64,000 bases of DNA from Synechococcus sp. LTW-R (lineage in GTDB: Bacteria > Cyanobacteriota > Cyanobacteriia > PCC-6307 > Cyanobiaceae), in the NCBI RefSeq assembly GCF_014217875.1, contig NZ_CP059060.1:186001-250000 (forward strand). Reading direction: 5' to 3'. The translations under genes were made by a program, and so were the position numbers. The notes under the pieces were generated by a model. The model had not been told where the DNA came from, made no database searches, and saw only the letters and a program-made list of their open reading frames with translations. Positions 34,634 to 43,143 of the stretch are shown piece after piece (position 1 is the first letter of the stretch; every line of letters starts with the position of its first letter).

Positions 34634-35317
34634 TCAGTTCAGATAGGGATCCAGGAAGGACAGCGGGCGGTTCATGGTGGCCGAAAAGCCCAGCATCCCT
34701 GCGTCGCGGTGTTCATAGAGCAGGCTGTTGTCGGCGTCCAAAAGGAATGTTGCGCCGCGCTGGGTGATGAAGTCATCCCGGGGCACGTAGGTCCGCCATT
34801 TCCCAAGCACCTCGGTCATGTTCCGCAGCCGCACCGTGGCCAGCTCAAAGGGGCGCTGGAATCCATCTCCGCCCGCCAAGCGGAAGAGCGGACTGTCGAA
34901 GCGTTGCGGTGCGGAGCGATCGCCGGTGTAACCGCGAAAGACCTCGCCCAAGGTCCCCGGAGAACCAATGCCGGCACACATCAAGAGCAAGCCCGGCCAT
35001 GGCCCGCCTGGGGTTTGCAGGCCGGCATAGAGCCCCAGTGCACGATGCAGCCTCGGTTCAGCCTCCACCTTGAGGTTCGCCCGAGGAAAGCCCGTGAATT
35101 GGCAGAACCGCTCGGCGCCAGCCTCATCGCCGATGCCGATCGCCAGCAGTTGGATACCGGCTTGCTGCAGCCGCGGCAGTGCTGGGACCAAGGCCTGGGC
35201 GTATTCCAGTGAATCGAAATCCCCGAGCTGGCTCATCAGGATGACCAGCCGTTTCGAGCCGGACTCCATCCCGGGGATCAAGCGGAGGTTGTCCAGCAGG
35301 ACGTCGGGGGCGTTCAT
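34634..35317 (-). CDS. AhpC/TSA-family thioredoxin-like protein lacking the peroxidatic Cys
   Basis: The 227-residue protein reads KRLVILMSQLGDFDSLEYAQ where a peroxiredoxin would have its PxxxTxxC site, so the catalytic cysteine is missing. GIQLLAIGIGDEAGAERFCQFTGF and GATFLLDADNSLLYEHRD keep the fold. It belongs to the PRX-like AhpC/TSA group common in cyanobacteria. A true peroxidase function is unlikely. The gene lies just upstream of the HPP gene. Confidence 0.78.
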   Translation of the reverse strand: MNAPDVLLDNLRLIPGMESGSKRLVILMSQLGDFDSLEYAQALVPALPRLQQAGIQLLAIGIGDEAGAERFCQFTGFPRANLKVEAEPRLHRALGLYAGLQTPGGPWPGLLLMCAGIGSPGTLGEVFRGYTGDRSAPQRFDSPLFRLAGGDGFQRPFELATVRLRNMTEVLGKWRTYVPRDDFITQRGATFLLDADNSLLYEHRDAGMLGFSATMNRPLSFLDPYLN

Positions 35318-35393
35318 GGGGCGGAGACGCTCGTCTCAACGTCTCCTCAGCCTCGCTGATGGGTGGGGCGAGATGCACCTCGCCCCGGTTGAG

Positions 35394-35545
35394 GCGCGTC
35401 TGACGAAGAGAGCAGCCTCAATCCAGTGATGCCATCAATCGCGGCGGCTGGCTACGACTTTTTTTGTGCCGTCACGAACCGGCGAAGTCAAAAAAAATCC
35501 GCTGGTCGGCTGACCGGCGGAGGTGCGTCTCTTCGTCAAAAGCGC
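35394..35545. repeat. Long imperfect inverted repeat with A/T runs
   Basis: The left arm 35394-35418 and right arm 35521-35545 share an exact 11-base core (TGACGAAGAGA, 35401-35411; TCTCTTCGTCA, 35528-35538) plus flanking matches such as GCGC. Inside are a T run (35459-35465) and an A run (35490-35497). It lies in a gene-free stretch of about 300 bases between a minus-strand and a plus-strand gene. It may be a folded RNA or a small mobile remnant. Confidence 0.5.
35490..35520 (-). terminator. Terminator-like hairpin on the minus strand
   Basis: Read on the minus strand, CCGC-C-GGTC and GACC-A-GCGG pair (35499-35520) and are followed by a run of eight T (complement of 35490-35497). No minus-strand gene is known just upstream, so it may end an unannotated RNA. 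Confidence 0.5.
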
Positions 35546-35614
35546 AGGTCCTTCCTAGGAACGCGACCTGCCTGGACGCCATAGGCATTTGTTCCCGCTG
35601 CAGACTGGTGCGGC

Positions 35615-35890
35615 ATGGGCACCTCGTCCCTCATGTCTCCAGAACCAGGCCGGGCGAAGCGTGTCTCGATCACCCTTCCTCCAGATCTCTACGAGCGCCT
35701 CGCGGCCTTGGCAGAGGCGGATCGACGCTCGGTCGCGAGTTGGGCGGCGGTCCAGTTGGAGTTGGCTGTCATCGAAGCGGAGGAGAAGCTCCGGCAGGGC
35801 CGCAACTTGAAAGAGCGCCTGGCGGATGAGAGCGAGCGCTTTACGGCTTGGTACCGCGATGACTCCCTCGCTCAGCGGACCGTCAGCTGA
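35615..35890 (+). CDS. Ribbon-helix-helix (CopG-like) protein
   Basis: The protein (91 aa) has AKRVSITLPPDLYERLAALAE at residues 14-34, followed by ADRRSVASWAAVQLELAVIEAEE. This is the strand-helix-helix pattern of CopG/Arc DNA-binding proteins. No toxin partner follows, so an antitoxin role is not supported. It could be an orphan regulator. Confidence 0.8.
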   Translation: MGTSSLMSPEPGRAKRVSITLPPDLYERLAALAEADRRSVASWAAVQLELAVIEAEEKLRQGRNLKERLADESERFTAWYRDDSLAQRTVS

Positions 35891-35927
35891 CGGATCCACC
35901 ACAATGACCAGCAGAGGAGGCCTGGAG

Positions 35928-36068
35928 ATGCGTCGTCAGCGTTGGCTGCTCTTGATCGCAGCACTGGCTTGTCTCGGCAGCCTGTTGCTCTGGATCGCTG
36001 AGATCGATGTCGGGATCGAAGAGTCCCTACCTGCCCAGGCCCCAATCGCTGCTCCCTCCAATCCATGA
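35928..36068 (+). CDS. Small one-helix membrane protein (46 aa)
   Basis: AGGAGG at 35915-35920 lies seven bases before the ATG at 35928 and fixes the start over an upstream ATG at 35904. The protein MRRQRWLLLIAALACLGSLL continues as a single helix and ends in a Pro/Ala-rich tail. Its stop overlaps the start of the next gene, so they are co-translated. Confidence 0.7.
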   Translation: MRRQRWLLLIAALACLGSLLLWIAEIDVGIEESLPAQAPIAAPSNP

Positions 36069-36472
36069 CGGTTCTCGTCTCCCAGTTCCTCCTGGTCTTC
36101 ACCCTCGGACTCTTCCATCTGGTCGGGCCGCTGCCCGCGGATCTGGGGCTTCAAGACGGCGCGCTCGCGCCCTGCTCGAGTCCGGCCCATTGCGCTCGGG
36201 TGGATTGGGAGCTGTCCGACCCCCAAGCGGCCTTGGAGGCCCTGGTGCCCGTGATCGCGGCCACCCCGCGCACCGAGATCGTGGAGCAGGACAAGGGCTA
36301 CCTGCATGCGACAGCCAGCAGCGCGCTCTTTGGTTTTGTTGACGATCTGGAGCTCTACGCCGACCCCAGCCGTGGCGTCCTTCAGGCCCGTTCGGTGTCA
36401 CGCCTTGGCGATTCCGACCTTGGGGTGAACGCCCGTCGCCTGCAGGCGCTCGCCGATCAGCTCAAGGATTGA
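36065..36472 (+). CDS. DUF1499 family protein
   Basis: The 135-residue protein has an N-terminal hydrophobic segment (LVSQFLLVFTLGLFHLVGPLP) and then the DUF1499 core: CSSPAHCARVDW, VPVIAATPRTEIVEQDKGYLHATASSALFGFVDDLELY (split here by eye), and SRLGDSDLGVNARRLQAL. The family is common in cyanobacteria and marine bacteria and has no known function. It overlaps the small helix gene by 4 bases. Confidence 0.88.
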   Translation: MTVLVSQFLLVFTLGLFHLVGPLPADLGLQDGALAPCSSPAHCARVDWELSDPQAALEALVPVIAATPRTEIVEQDKGYLHATASSALFGFVDDLELYADPSRGVLQARSVSRLGDSDLGVNARRLQALADQLKD

Positions 36473-37028
36473 GGCGTTCCTCGAGCCACTCCTGCTGTCG
36501 CCGCCAACGCCGGCGTTGATGCGGGTGGCCGGTGAGCTCCAGGAGCTCCACCTGCTCCAGCTCAATCCGCACCAGTTCAAAGCTCTCGGGTTGCGGCACT
36601 TCGTCGCCGAGGGCGTCGGGGAAGGGGCCCTCGGGATCGAAAGCGGCCCCTGGCTGGGGCCAGCCCCAGAGGCTGCGGGCGCCGGGATGGAGTTGCTTCC
36701 ATTGCTGGTCGCGGGCGTTCTGATCGCTCGCGGCGTCCAGGCTCAGGCGATGGCCCCGGAGCCGGAATTGCGATCGCGCCTTGGGCAGCAGCCAGCAGAG
36801 CTCCACCCTGGGTTCCTGCATCAGTTCAGTGCTTTTCTCGCTGCGGCGATCCGTCAGCAGATCCAGCTGGGCAGGGCCGCCCCAGCCACGGAAGACCAGG
36901 GTTCGAACCCGCGGCGCTCCATCGCAGCCGAGGGTGGCCAACTGCAACCAGCGGGCCTGGGGGGAGCGACCCTCCCGCTGGCGGGCGCCGCGCAGCAACG
37001 GCCTCCAGGGGGGCAGGGCTTCCGTCAT
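36462..37028 (-). CDS. Pyridoxamine 5'-phosphate oxidase-family FMN protein
   Basis: The 188-residue protein has APRVRTLVFRGWGGPAQLDLLTDRRSEK, which is the FMN-binding strand and loop, then ELCWLLPKARSQFRLRGH and a C-terminal RIELEQVELLEL plus RRQQEWLEERLNP. It resembles the PPOX-like group often annotated in cyanobacteria as Alr4036-type. It may bind FMN without being PdxH. It converges with the DUF1499 gene. Confidence 0.82.
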   Translation of the reverse strand: MTEALPPWRPLLRGARQREGRSPQARWLQLATLGCDGAPRVRTLVFRGWGGPAQLDLLTDRRSEKSTELMQEPRVELCWLLPKARSQFRLRGHRLSLDAASDQNARDQQWKQLHPGARSLWGWPQPGAAFDPEGPFPDALGDEVPQPESFELVRIELEQVELLELTGHPHQRRRWRRQQEWLEERLNP

Positions 37029-37378
37029 GTAGCTGGCTCGCAGCGGTAGCGGGCGATCTCACCACCGCCGCGTTTGCGCTCTGCGAAGTCCGGATGGTCA
37101 GAATCGGCGGCCTGCCACCACCAGTGTCCATCGGTGTAGCTCGGGGCGCCGGCGTTGTTGGTGCGGGGAAGCTGCAGGCTGACGCCGCGCCAGGCGATCA
37201 CGACAAACGCACCGGGGACGGTTCCGCCGGCTGTGTTGGGGATCTCGATGGCGTCCACGGCCCCTTGGTGCAGCTCCGCCGTCAACGGGTCTCCCTCGCA
37301 GACGTACCGCGCTGCATCGGCGGGCAGGGGTAGCAGCACCAGCAGCAGCGCCAATCCCAGGTTCAGCAACGCGGTCAC
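37025..37378 (-). CDS. Secreted hypothetical protein (117 aa)
   Basis: From a GTG at 37378 the protein has a signal peptide (TALLNLGLALLLVLLPLPADA). The mature part has AARYVCEGDPLTAELHQGAV, FVVIAWRGVSLQLPRTNNAG, DGHWWWQAADSDHPDF and ARYRCEPAT. Such MliC/DUF-like exported proteins with two cysteines inhibit lysozyme in some bacteria, but the match is only partial. It overlaps the FMN protein by 4 bases. Confidence 0.65.
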   Translation of the reverse strand: MTALLNLGLALLLVLLPLPADAARYVCEGDPLTAELHQGAVDAIEIPNTAGGTVPGAFVVIAWRGVSLQLPRTNNAGAPSYTDGHWWWQAADSDHPDFAERKRGGGEIARYRCEPAT

Positions 37379-37410
37379 GGCAGGGGCAGAGCGGTGTTCA
37401 GGATGGCGCA

Positions 37411-37821
37411 ATGAGCCTCACCCTCGTCTACGACGGCGGTTGTCCGTTTTGCCGCCACTTCGCCCTGCGCAGCGAGCTGGTCGGCGGCCTCCCCGATTTG
37501 GAGATCCGCGATGGCCGGGCTGAGGACAGCCTGCGGGCCCAGTTGAAGCAACGGGGCCTCGACCTGGCGCGGGGGGCCGTCCTGCTCGAGGGGGACCAGG
37601 CCTGGCATGGTGCCGAGGCGATCGCCCAACTCTGCGGTCGGCTCCGTCCGAGTGATCCCCTTCTGGCGCTGTTGCGCCAACTCTTTGCCGCACCGCCCCA
37701 GGCCAGGCGGTTGTATCCCCTGCTGCTTTGGGCCCGTCGCCAAGCCCTGCATTGGCAGGGGCTCCTCGAGGACCCCGATGCATCGCCCATGGTTGATCGC
37801 CGCGGGCCCTACGGTCGTTAA
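37411..37821 (+). CDS. DCC-family thiol-disulfide oxidoreductase (DUF393)
   Basis: The start LTLVYDGGCPFCRHFALRSE carries the DxxCxxC motif (Cys11 and Cys14) that names the DCC family. The rest is helical with RRLYPLLLWARRQALHW. Members are thioredoxin-fold proteins of unknown substrate. The arsM-like gene begins 17 bases downstream, so the genes probably share a transcript. Confidence 0.85.
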   Translation: MSLTLVYDGGCPFCRHFALRSELVGGLPDLEIRDGRAEDSLRAQLKQRGLDLARGAVLLEGDQAWHGAEAIAQLCGRLRPSDPLLALLRQLFAAPPQARRLYPLLLWARRQALHWQGLLEDPDASPMVDRRGPYGR

Positions 37822-37838
37822 ACGCCCCACGCCCAGGC

Positions 37839-38882
37839 ATGCAAGACGTCGTCCAGGCCTATTACGGCAAGGAACTCCAGAGCACCGCTGACCTCAAGAC
37901 CAGTGCCTGCTGCGATGCCGACGCGGTACCGGATTGGCTGAAGCCCCTGCTCGCTCGGGTCCATCTGGAGGTCAGCAGTCGCTACTACGGCTGCGGCCTG
38001 GTTTGCCCGCCGCTGCTGGAGGGCTGCCGCGTGCTCGACCTGGGGAGCGGCAGTGGTCGCGATGTCTATCTGCTCTCCCAGTTGGTGGGGGCCAGCGGCG
38101 AGGTGGTCGGCGTGGACATGACCCCGGAGCAGCTCGCGGTGGCTCGGGAGTACCTCCCCTTCCATGCCGAGCAATTTGGTTACGCCAACGTTCGTTTCCT
38201 TGAGGGACAGATCGAGCGCCTGGAGGAGCTCGATCTGGAGCCCGGCAGCTTCGACGTCATCGTCAGCAACTGCGTTCTGAATCTCTCCACCGACAAGCCG
38301 GCTGTCTTGCGTGGCATTCAGCGGCTGCTGAAGCCCGGCGGTGAGTTCTATTTCTCCGACGTCTACGTCGATCGACGCCTGCCGGAGGCGGTCCAAAGCC
38401 ATCCGGTGCTCTACGGCGAATGCCTCGGCGGTGCGCTCTATTGGAATGACTTCCTGCGGATGGCCCGCGCGGCGGCCTTCACGGATCCGCGCCTGGTGAG
38501 CGATCGACCGCTGGAGATCACCGAGCCCCAACTGGCGGCGTTGGTGGGGGAGGCCCGCTTTTATTCGGCGACCTACCGGCTCTTCAACATCCTTGAATTG
38601 GAGGACGCCTGCGAAGACCACGGCCAGGCCGTCATCTACCGGGGCTCCATCGACCAGGCGCCGACGCGCCTGGTCTTCGACAAACACCACAACATCGAAG
38701 CCGGCAAGGTCTTCCCGGTTTGCGGCAACACCTATCGGATGCTGCACCAGACCCGTTTCGCCCCCCACTTCCAGTTCATCGGTGACTTCGAGCGTCACTA
38801 CGGCCTCTTTGAAGGCTGCGGTTCGGCGATCCCCTTTGATCAGGACCGTGTGGTGAGCGGGGCCGCGGCCAGCTGCTGCTGA
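37839..38882 (+). CDS. arsM: ArsM-like SAM-dependent methyltransferase
   Basis: The 347-residue protein matches arsenite methyltransferases. The As-binding cysteines are in place: TSACC (Cys24, Cys25), RYYGCG (Cys52), SNCVLNLS and YGECLGG. The SAM site is RVLDLGSGSGRDVYLL (about 64-79). It ends in a Cys pair (ASCC). ArsM converts arsenite to methylated arsenic species, and some members make other thiol methylations. It overlaps the next gene (TGATG), so they are translationally coupled. Confidence 0.85.
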   Translation: MQDVVQAYYGKELQSTADLKTSACCDADAVPDWLKPLLARVHLEVSSRYYGCGLVCPPLLEGCRVLDLGSGSGRDVYLLSQLVGASGEVVGVDMTPEQLAVAREYLPFHAEQFGYANVRFLEGQIERLEELDLEPGSFDVIVSNCVLNLSTDKPAVLRGIQRLLKPGGEFYFSDVYVDRRLPEAVQSHPVLYGECLGGALYWNDFLRMARAAAFTDPRLVSDRPLEITEPQLAALVGEARFYSATYRLFNILELEDACEDHGQAVIYRGSIDQAPTRLVFDKHHNIEAGKVFPVCGNTYRMLHQTRFAPHFQFIGDFERHYGLFEGCGSAIPFDQDRVVSGAAASCC

Positions 38883-39733
38883 TGGGCGCCGTGCCGGGGC
38901 CCTTCAGCGTCAATGACCGGTGCATTGATTGCGGCACCTGCTGGCAATTTGATCCTCTGCACTTCGCCCCCACGGGCAGCAGCTCCCAGGTCATTCGTCA
39001 GCCCGAGGGGGAGGCGGAAACGCGTCAGGCCCTGTTGGCCCTGCAGGCCTGTCCGGTGGCCGCCATTGGGACGACCCCGGAGTTGCGGCGGCTGACCCCA
39101 AGCGATGGCTTTCCGGCCCTGGTCACCCGCCATGCCGCTGGAGACGTCTACTACTGCGGCTGGGCGTCACGCCGCAGTTTCGGGGCCAGCAGTTGGCTCG
39201 TGGTTCGCCCCGAAGGCAACGTTCTGATCGACTCGCCCCGTTGGAGTGCCCCCTTGGCTCGGCGCATCGCCGCCTTCGGCCGTCTTCAAGCCCTGGTGTT
39301 GACCCATCGCGATGACGTGGCCGACCACCAGCGCTGGGCCAAGGCCTTGGGTTGCAGCCGTTGGATTCACCAGGCCGACGCCGATGCCGCGCCAGACGCG
39401 GAGCATCAGGTTCAGGGATCTGCGGTGGTCGCCCTGGATGGGGCGTTGCAGTTGATTCCCTGCCCCGGCCACACGGCGGGGTCGATGGCGGTCCTCTTGG
39501 GCGAGCGCCGCTCGGTGCTCTTCAGCGGTGATCACCTCTGGTGGCGCCCTGAGCAAGCGGTGCTGGTGGCTTCGGAGCGGTACTGCTGGTGGGATTTCCA
39601 GGAGCAGCTCCGTTCGGTGGAGCGCTTAAAGGAGCTGGATGTGGCCTGGCTGCTTCCCGGCCATGGCCACGCCCACGCGTTTGCCCCCGGGGAGTGGCGG
39701 GCTGCCTTAGAGCAGACCTTGGCCTTTAACTGA
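38882..39733 (+). CDS. Ferredoxin-like domain fused to metallo-beta-lactamase fold
   Basis: Residues 1-70 hold a half ferredoxin (RCIDCGTCWQFDP and LQACPVAAIG), enough cysteines for one [4Fe-4S] cluster. The rest is a metallo-beta-lactamase-like domain, with THRDDVADH in place of HxHxDH, PCPGHTAGS and LLPGHGHAH. The arrangement resembles a plastid and cyanobacterial MBL family with an N-terminal ferredoxin. It shares a one-base overlap with the arsM-like gene. Its substrate is not known. Confidence 0.82.
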   Translation: MGAVPGPFSVNDRCIDCGTCWQFDPLHFAPTGSSSQVIRQPEGEAETRQALLALQACPVAAIGTTPELRRLTPSDGFPALVTRHAAGDVYYCGWASRRSFGASSWLVVRPEGNVLIDSPRWSAPLARRIAAFGRLQALVLTHRDDVADHQRWAKALGCSRWIHQADADAAPDAEHQVQGSAVVALDGALQLIPCPGHTAGSMAVLLGERRSVLFSGDHLWWRPEQAVLVASERYCWWDFQEQLRSVERLKELDVAWLLPGHGHAHAFAPGEWRAALEQTLAFN

Positions 39734-39878
39734 AGAAGCCCTTGCTGTTGAGCCAGAGCCCCAAGCCCAGCATCGGCACGAAGACGGCCCCAGCGATCTG
39801 AAGCTTGATCCGGGTGGCCGAGGGCTCCGCCTGGACCGGCTTGGCGGTTGCTTTGTTTTTAGTCTTGGCTTTGGCCAC
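39726..39878 (-). CDS. Small basic one-helix membrane protein (50 aa)
   Basis: From a GTG at 39878 the product begins with a Lys-rich stretch (AKAKTKNKATAKPVQAEPSA), then RIKLQIAGAVFVPMLGLGLWL and a short tail. It is a tail-anchored single-helix protein. It overlaps the convergent MBL gene by 8 bases. The family is unknown to me. Confidence 0.65.
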   Translation of the reverse strand: MAKAKTKNKATAKPVQAEPSATRIKLQIAGAVFVPMLGLGLWLNSKGFFS

Positions 39879-39910
39879 GGTCTGGTCGCTGCGTTGCACT
39901 CCGCTCCCTT

Positions 39911-40897
39911 CTACCGGTCGGTGGCTCCTCCTTGGGAAGCGATCTTCCCGGTCACCCAATAACGCACCCGCTCGGGATGGCTTTCGAGGTAGGCATCGAC
40001 CGCGGTTTGGGCCGTTCCTTGATGGGCTTGCAGGAGGACCGAGGCCAGCTCCGCATCAGGAATCCGGAAGCGCGTCAGGAAGTCCGTCACGGAAGGGGCG
40101 ATGGCGCTGAGGTCTTGGCGGCCGACGGCGTGGATCCATTCCGTCCCCCCAAAAGCCCGCTTGGGATCCTCCAGAAAGCGCAGCTTGTAGCGGGCGAACA
40201 TCCAGTGGGGCGTCCAGCTGGTGACGATCAGCCAACGCTGCTCACGGATGGCCTGGTCCAGCACAGCGGTCATCGCGGCACTGCTGGAGGCCACGAGGCG
40301 CATGTCCCCCAGGCCGTAGTCCTTGAGGGCGACTTGGGAGAGTTGGTTGAGGCCGGAGCCGGGATCGATTCCCTGCACCTTGTTGTTGAAGCGTGCGGCG
40401 ACCGAGGGTTGGCGCAAGTCCTGGATACTGCTGAGGACTTGGGGGTCGACATAGTCCGGGACGACCCAGCCCAAGCGACCGGAGTACATCGGACCGAGGT
40501 CCAGGACCCGTTCCCGGACCCGCTTCCAGTAGTCCTGATGGGTCAAGGGCAACCAGGCCATCAACATCAAATCCAGATCGCCTCGGGCCACGGAGGCGTA
40601 TTGGATGCCGATGTCGGCCAGCACCCGCTCCACGGGCCAGTCCAGGTGGGTCTCGATCAGCTGCTTGGCCATCAGGCTGATCACTTCGGCATCCGCCCAG
40701 GGCGACCAGCCCAGGCGCAAGGGGCGATGTGAGCCCCCCCCTCTCGATGGCTGCGCTGGTGGACCAGATCCTGTTGGGCTGGGTTCGTCGGGTCCTGGGC
40801 GCTGGCTCAACTGGACCATGCTGGCCAGGGACAGTCCGGCGACCCCCAGGCCTGCGGTGAGCGCCGCACGCCGCGTCAGTCGTGGTGCGTCACTCAT
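39911..40897 (-). CDS. proX: Glycine betaine/proline betaine ABC transporter, binding protein
   Basis: The 328-residue protein has a twin-arginine-type N-terminus (RLTRRAALTAGLGVAGLSLA). The OpuAC/ProX core has LRLGWSPWADAEVISLMAKQ, ARGDLDLMLMAWLP, and WLIVTSWTPHWMFARYKLRF, which contributes Trp residues of the betaine-binding aromatic box. It is the third gene of the proVWX operon and overlaps proW by 4 bases. Confidence 0.9.
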   Translation of the reverse strand: MSDAPRLTRRAALTAGLGVAGLSLASMVQLSQRPGPDEPSPTGSGPPAQPSRGGGSHRPLRLGWSPWADAEVISLMAKQLIETHLDWPVERVLADIGIQYASVARGDLDLMLMAWLPLTHQDYWKRVRERVLDLGPMYSGRLGWVVPDYVDPQVLSSIQDLRQPSVAARFNNKVQGIDPGSGLNQLSQVALKDYGLGDMRLVASSSAAMTAVLDQAIREQRWLIVTSWTPHWMFARYKLRFLEDPKRAFGGTEWIHAVGRQDLSAIAPSVTDFLTRFRIPDAELASVLLQAHQGTAQTAVDAYLESHPERVRYWVTGKIASQGGATDR

Positions 40898-41766
40898 TGG
40901 CCTCTCCTCCGATGGCTGGGGGAGAGCCCTTGGCTCAAGCGATCCAGGATCACCGCCAAGATCACCACAGCGATCCCGCCTTCAAAGCCGAGCCCCACAT
41001 CGAGCTGCTGGATGCCCCGCAGCACCACATCACCCAAGCCGCCCCCACCAATCATCGAGGTGATTACCACCATCGACAGGGCCAACATGATCGTCTGGTT
41101 GACACCGCTCATCACGGTGGGCAAGGCGTTCGGGAGCTGCACCATCCAGAGCATTTGAAGGTCTGTGCAGCCAAAGGAGCGGCCCGCCTCCACCAAATCC
41201 GCTGGTACCTGGCGAATCCCCAGATGGGTTAGCCGGACGATTGGAGGCATCGCGAAAATCAAGGTGGCGATGATCGCGGGGACGGCTCCGGTGCTGAAGA
41301 GCATCACCGCAGGAATCAAATAGACAAAGGCCGGCATGGTCTGCATCAGGTCCAGCCCAGGGCGGATCAGTCGCCAGATCCAGCGCTGACGCGTTCCCAG
41401 AACACCGAGGGGAAATCCCAGCAGCAGCGCTAAGAGGGAGGCGGCCAGGACGAGGGCCAGGGTGTCCACCATGGGTTCCCAGAGCCCAAGGGCCAAGACC
41501 AGGTTCAAGCCCAGCAGGCTGAAGAGGGCAAAGCCACCGCCGACCAGGCGCCATCCCGCGATGGCAACCCCCACGGCAAACAGCCAGGGCGCCGGCAGGG
41601 CCAGGCCCCAGCCCAGTCCGCTCGCCAAGGCCTGGATGCCCTGTTGAACAACGCCAAACAATCCCTGGCCATGGTTGAGCAACCACTCCACGGCCGCATC
41701 AACGCTCTGGCCGACGGGGCCAGCCTGCTCAAGGCTGGCGATCAGAGGTGCAAAGGCGCCGCCCAT
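40894..41766 (-). CDS. proW: Glycine betaine ABC transporter, permease
   Basis: The 290-residue protein has several membrane helices and the permease signature EAGRSFGCTDLQMLWMVQLP plus NQTIMLALSMVVITSMIGGGGLG, as in ProW/OpuAB. The N-terminal segment matches the ProW extension. It overlaps both neighbours by a few bases, so the operon is tightly coupled. Confidence 0.93.
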   Translation of the reverse strand: MGGAFAPLIASLEQAGPVGQSVDAAVEWLLNHGQGLFGVVQQGIQALASGLGWGLALPAPWLFAVGVAIAGWRLVGGGFALFSLLGLNLVLALGLWEPMVDTLALVLAASLLALLLGFPLGVLGTRQRWIWRLIRPGLDLMQTMPAFVYLIPAVMLFSTGAVPAIIATLIFAMPPIVRLTHLGIRQVPADLVEAGRSFGCTDLQMLWMVQLPNALPTVMSGVNQTIMLALSMVVITSMIGGGGLGDVVLRGIQQLDVGLGFEGGIAVVILAVILDRLSQGLSPSHRRRGQ

Positions 41767-42836
41767 CAGCCCCCCTCCCGCAGGGTCTCCAGCAGCCGCC
41801 GGGGCGTGACGACACCCAGCAGCCGCCTCTGGTGATCAAGAACTGGTGTGGGCCATGGACTGCGCGCGACGACGGCGATGGCGTCGTTGACCAGCACCTT
41901 GGAATCCAGCGCACCTGCAGCATCGGCCTGGATCCAGCCTTCCTGGGGGCTCAGGATCCCGAGGAATTCCCCCGATGGGGTCAGCGCGAAACACAGCTGC
42001 TGATGGGCCCTGTCCGCGGGAGCGGCCCCATCGGGCAGCACCAGGGTCTGAGGGCAGGGCTCGAGGATCTGCTCGAGGTTCAGGACGGAACCCCGGTCGA
42101 CGCCCTTGAAGAACGCTCGAACATCGGGGCTGGCGGGTGCCGTCAGCAGCTCCAGGGGAGTCCCGCATTGGAGGACCTGCCCCGATTGCATCAGCGCGAT
42201 TCGATCGCCAATGCGAATGGCCTCATCGAGGTCATGGGAGATGAAGACCACCGTGCGTCGCTGTTCGGCCTGCAGATCCAGCAGCAGGTCCTGCATGTCC
42301 CTGCGGATCAGGGGATCGAGGGCGGAGAAGGCCTCATCCATCAACAGGATGGGGGGATCGAGCGCCAGGGCCCGGGCCAACCCCACCCGTTGCTGCATCC
42401 CCCCGGAGAGTTGCGCCGGTTTCAGGTGCAGCTGCTGTCCGAGACCGACGCGCTCCAGTGCCCTTTTGGCCGGAGCCAACCGCTTGGTCCTGGGCAGCCC
42501 TGCGACTTCGAGCCCAAAGGCCGCATTGTCGAGAACACTCCGCTGGGGGAAGAGTGCGAACGATTGGAACACCATGGCCATAGCGTGCCGGCGCAGGCGG
42601 TTGAGTTCGCGCTTGGAGAGTTCAGAGAGGGTCTGACCGCGGACGGCGACGGATCCCGAGCTGGGTTGGATCAGTCCGTTGATCATCCGCAGCAGGGTCG
42701 ATTTGCCCGAGCCCGAGAGGCCCATGACCACAAAGATTTCGCCCGGTTCGATCGCCAGGGAGACCTGCTGGACGGCGGCAGTGGACTGGCCTGGGAAGCG
42801 CTTGGAGAGGGCGTCGAGCGTGATCGCTGAGGACAC
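41766..42836 (-). CDS. proV: Glycine betaine ABC transporter, ATPase
   Basis: The protein (356 aa from GTG 42836) has Walker A GLSGSGKST, ABC signature LSGGMQQRVGLARAL and Walker B PILLMDEAFSALDP. A C-terminal CBS-like region (about 255-350) has typical CBS phrases such as VLVNDAIAVVARSPWPTPVLD and GVVTPRRLLE. CBS domains gate OpuA by ionic strength. A GTG at 42851 adds five residues, but the GGAG before 42836 favours the shorter start. Confidence 0.93.
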   Translation of the reverse strand: MSSAITLDALSKRFPGQSTAAVQQVSLAIEPGEIFVVMGLSGSGKSTLLRMINGLIQPSSGSVAVRGQTLSELSKRELNRLRRHAMAMVFQSFALFPQRSVLDNAAFGLEVAGLPRTKRLAPAKRALERVGLGQQLHLKPAQLSGGMQQRVGLARALALDPPILLMDEAFSALDPLIRRDMQDLLLDLQAEQRRTVVFISHDLDEAIRIGDRIALMQSGQVLQCGTPLELLTAPASPDVRAFFKGVDRGSVLNLEQILEPCPQTLVLPDGAAPADRAHQQLCFALTPSGEFLGILSPQEGWIQADAAGALDSKVLVNDAIAVVARSPWPTPVLDHQRRLLGVVTPRRLLETLREGG

Positions 42837-43143
42837 GGTTCTCCGACGCACCTCTTAAACGCTAGCCATGCAGGATTAGGGACGCAGGAGCTCAGGTCTT
42901 TAGCAAGTTCAAACATTTGCTCGGATGGCCTTTGCTCACTTTGATGTCGGCGACAGCAGGACACATCTGTTCTGCACGAGGCCCCGCTTTGCGCTGACAG
43001 CCTTGGTGCTCATCGATAGGTTGCGGCCATGGCGTACTTCATGGCTTCGTGAAGTGTGTCCGGAGGCCTCTTTTGAGGTGATCCCCCAGCCCTCTTGCTG
43101 AGCTCTGAACGGTCTGCGTCTGTCAGTGGCTCCCCCGGTTTGA
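42837..43143. promoter_or_regulatory. Divergent control region of the betaine import and synthesis genes
   Basis: This 307-base gap separates proV from the glycine methyltransferase gene. It holds no convincing gene. A palindrome ACTTCA-N8-TGAAGT at 43036-43055 may be an operator or an RNA hairpin. Divergent placement suggests common salt control of uptake and synthesis, which is inferred. Confidence 0.4.
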
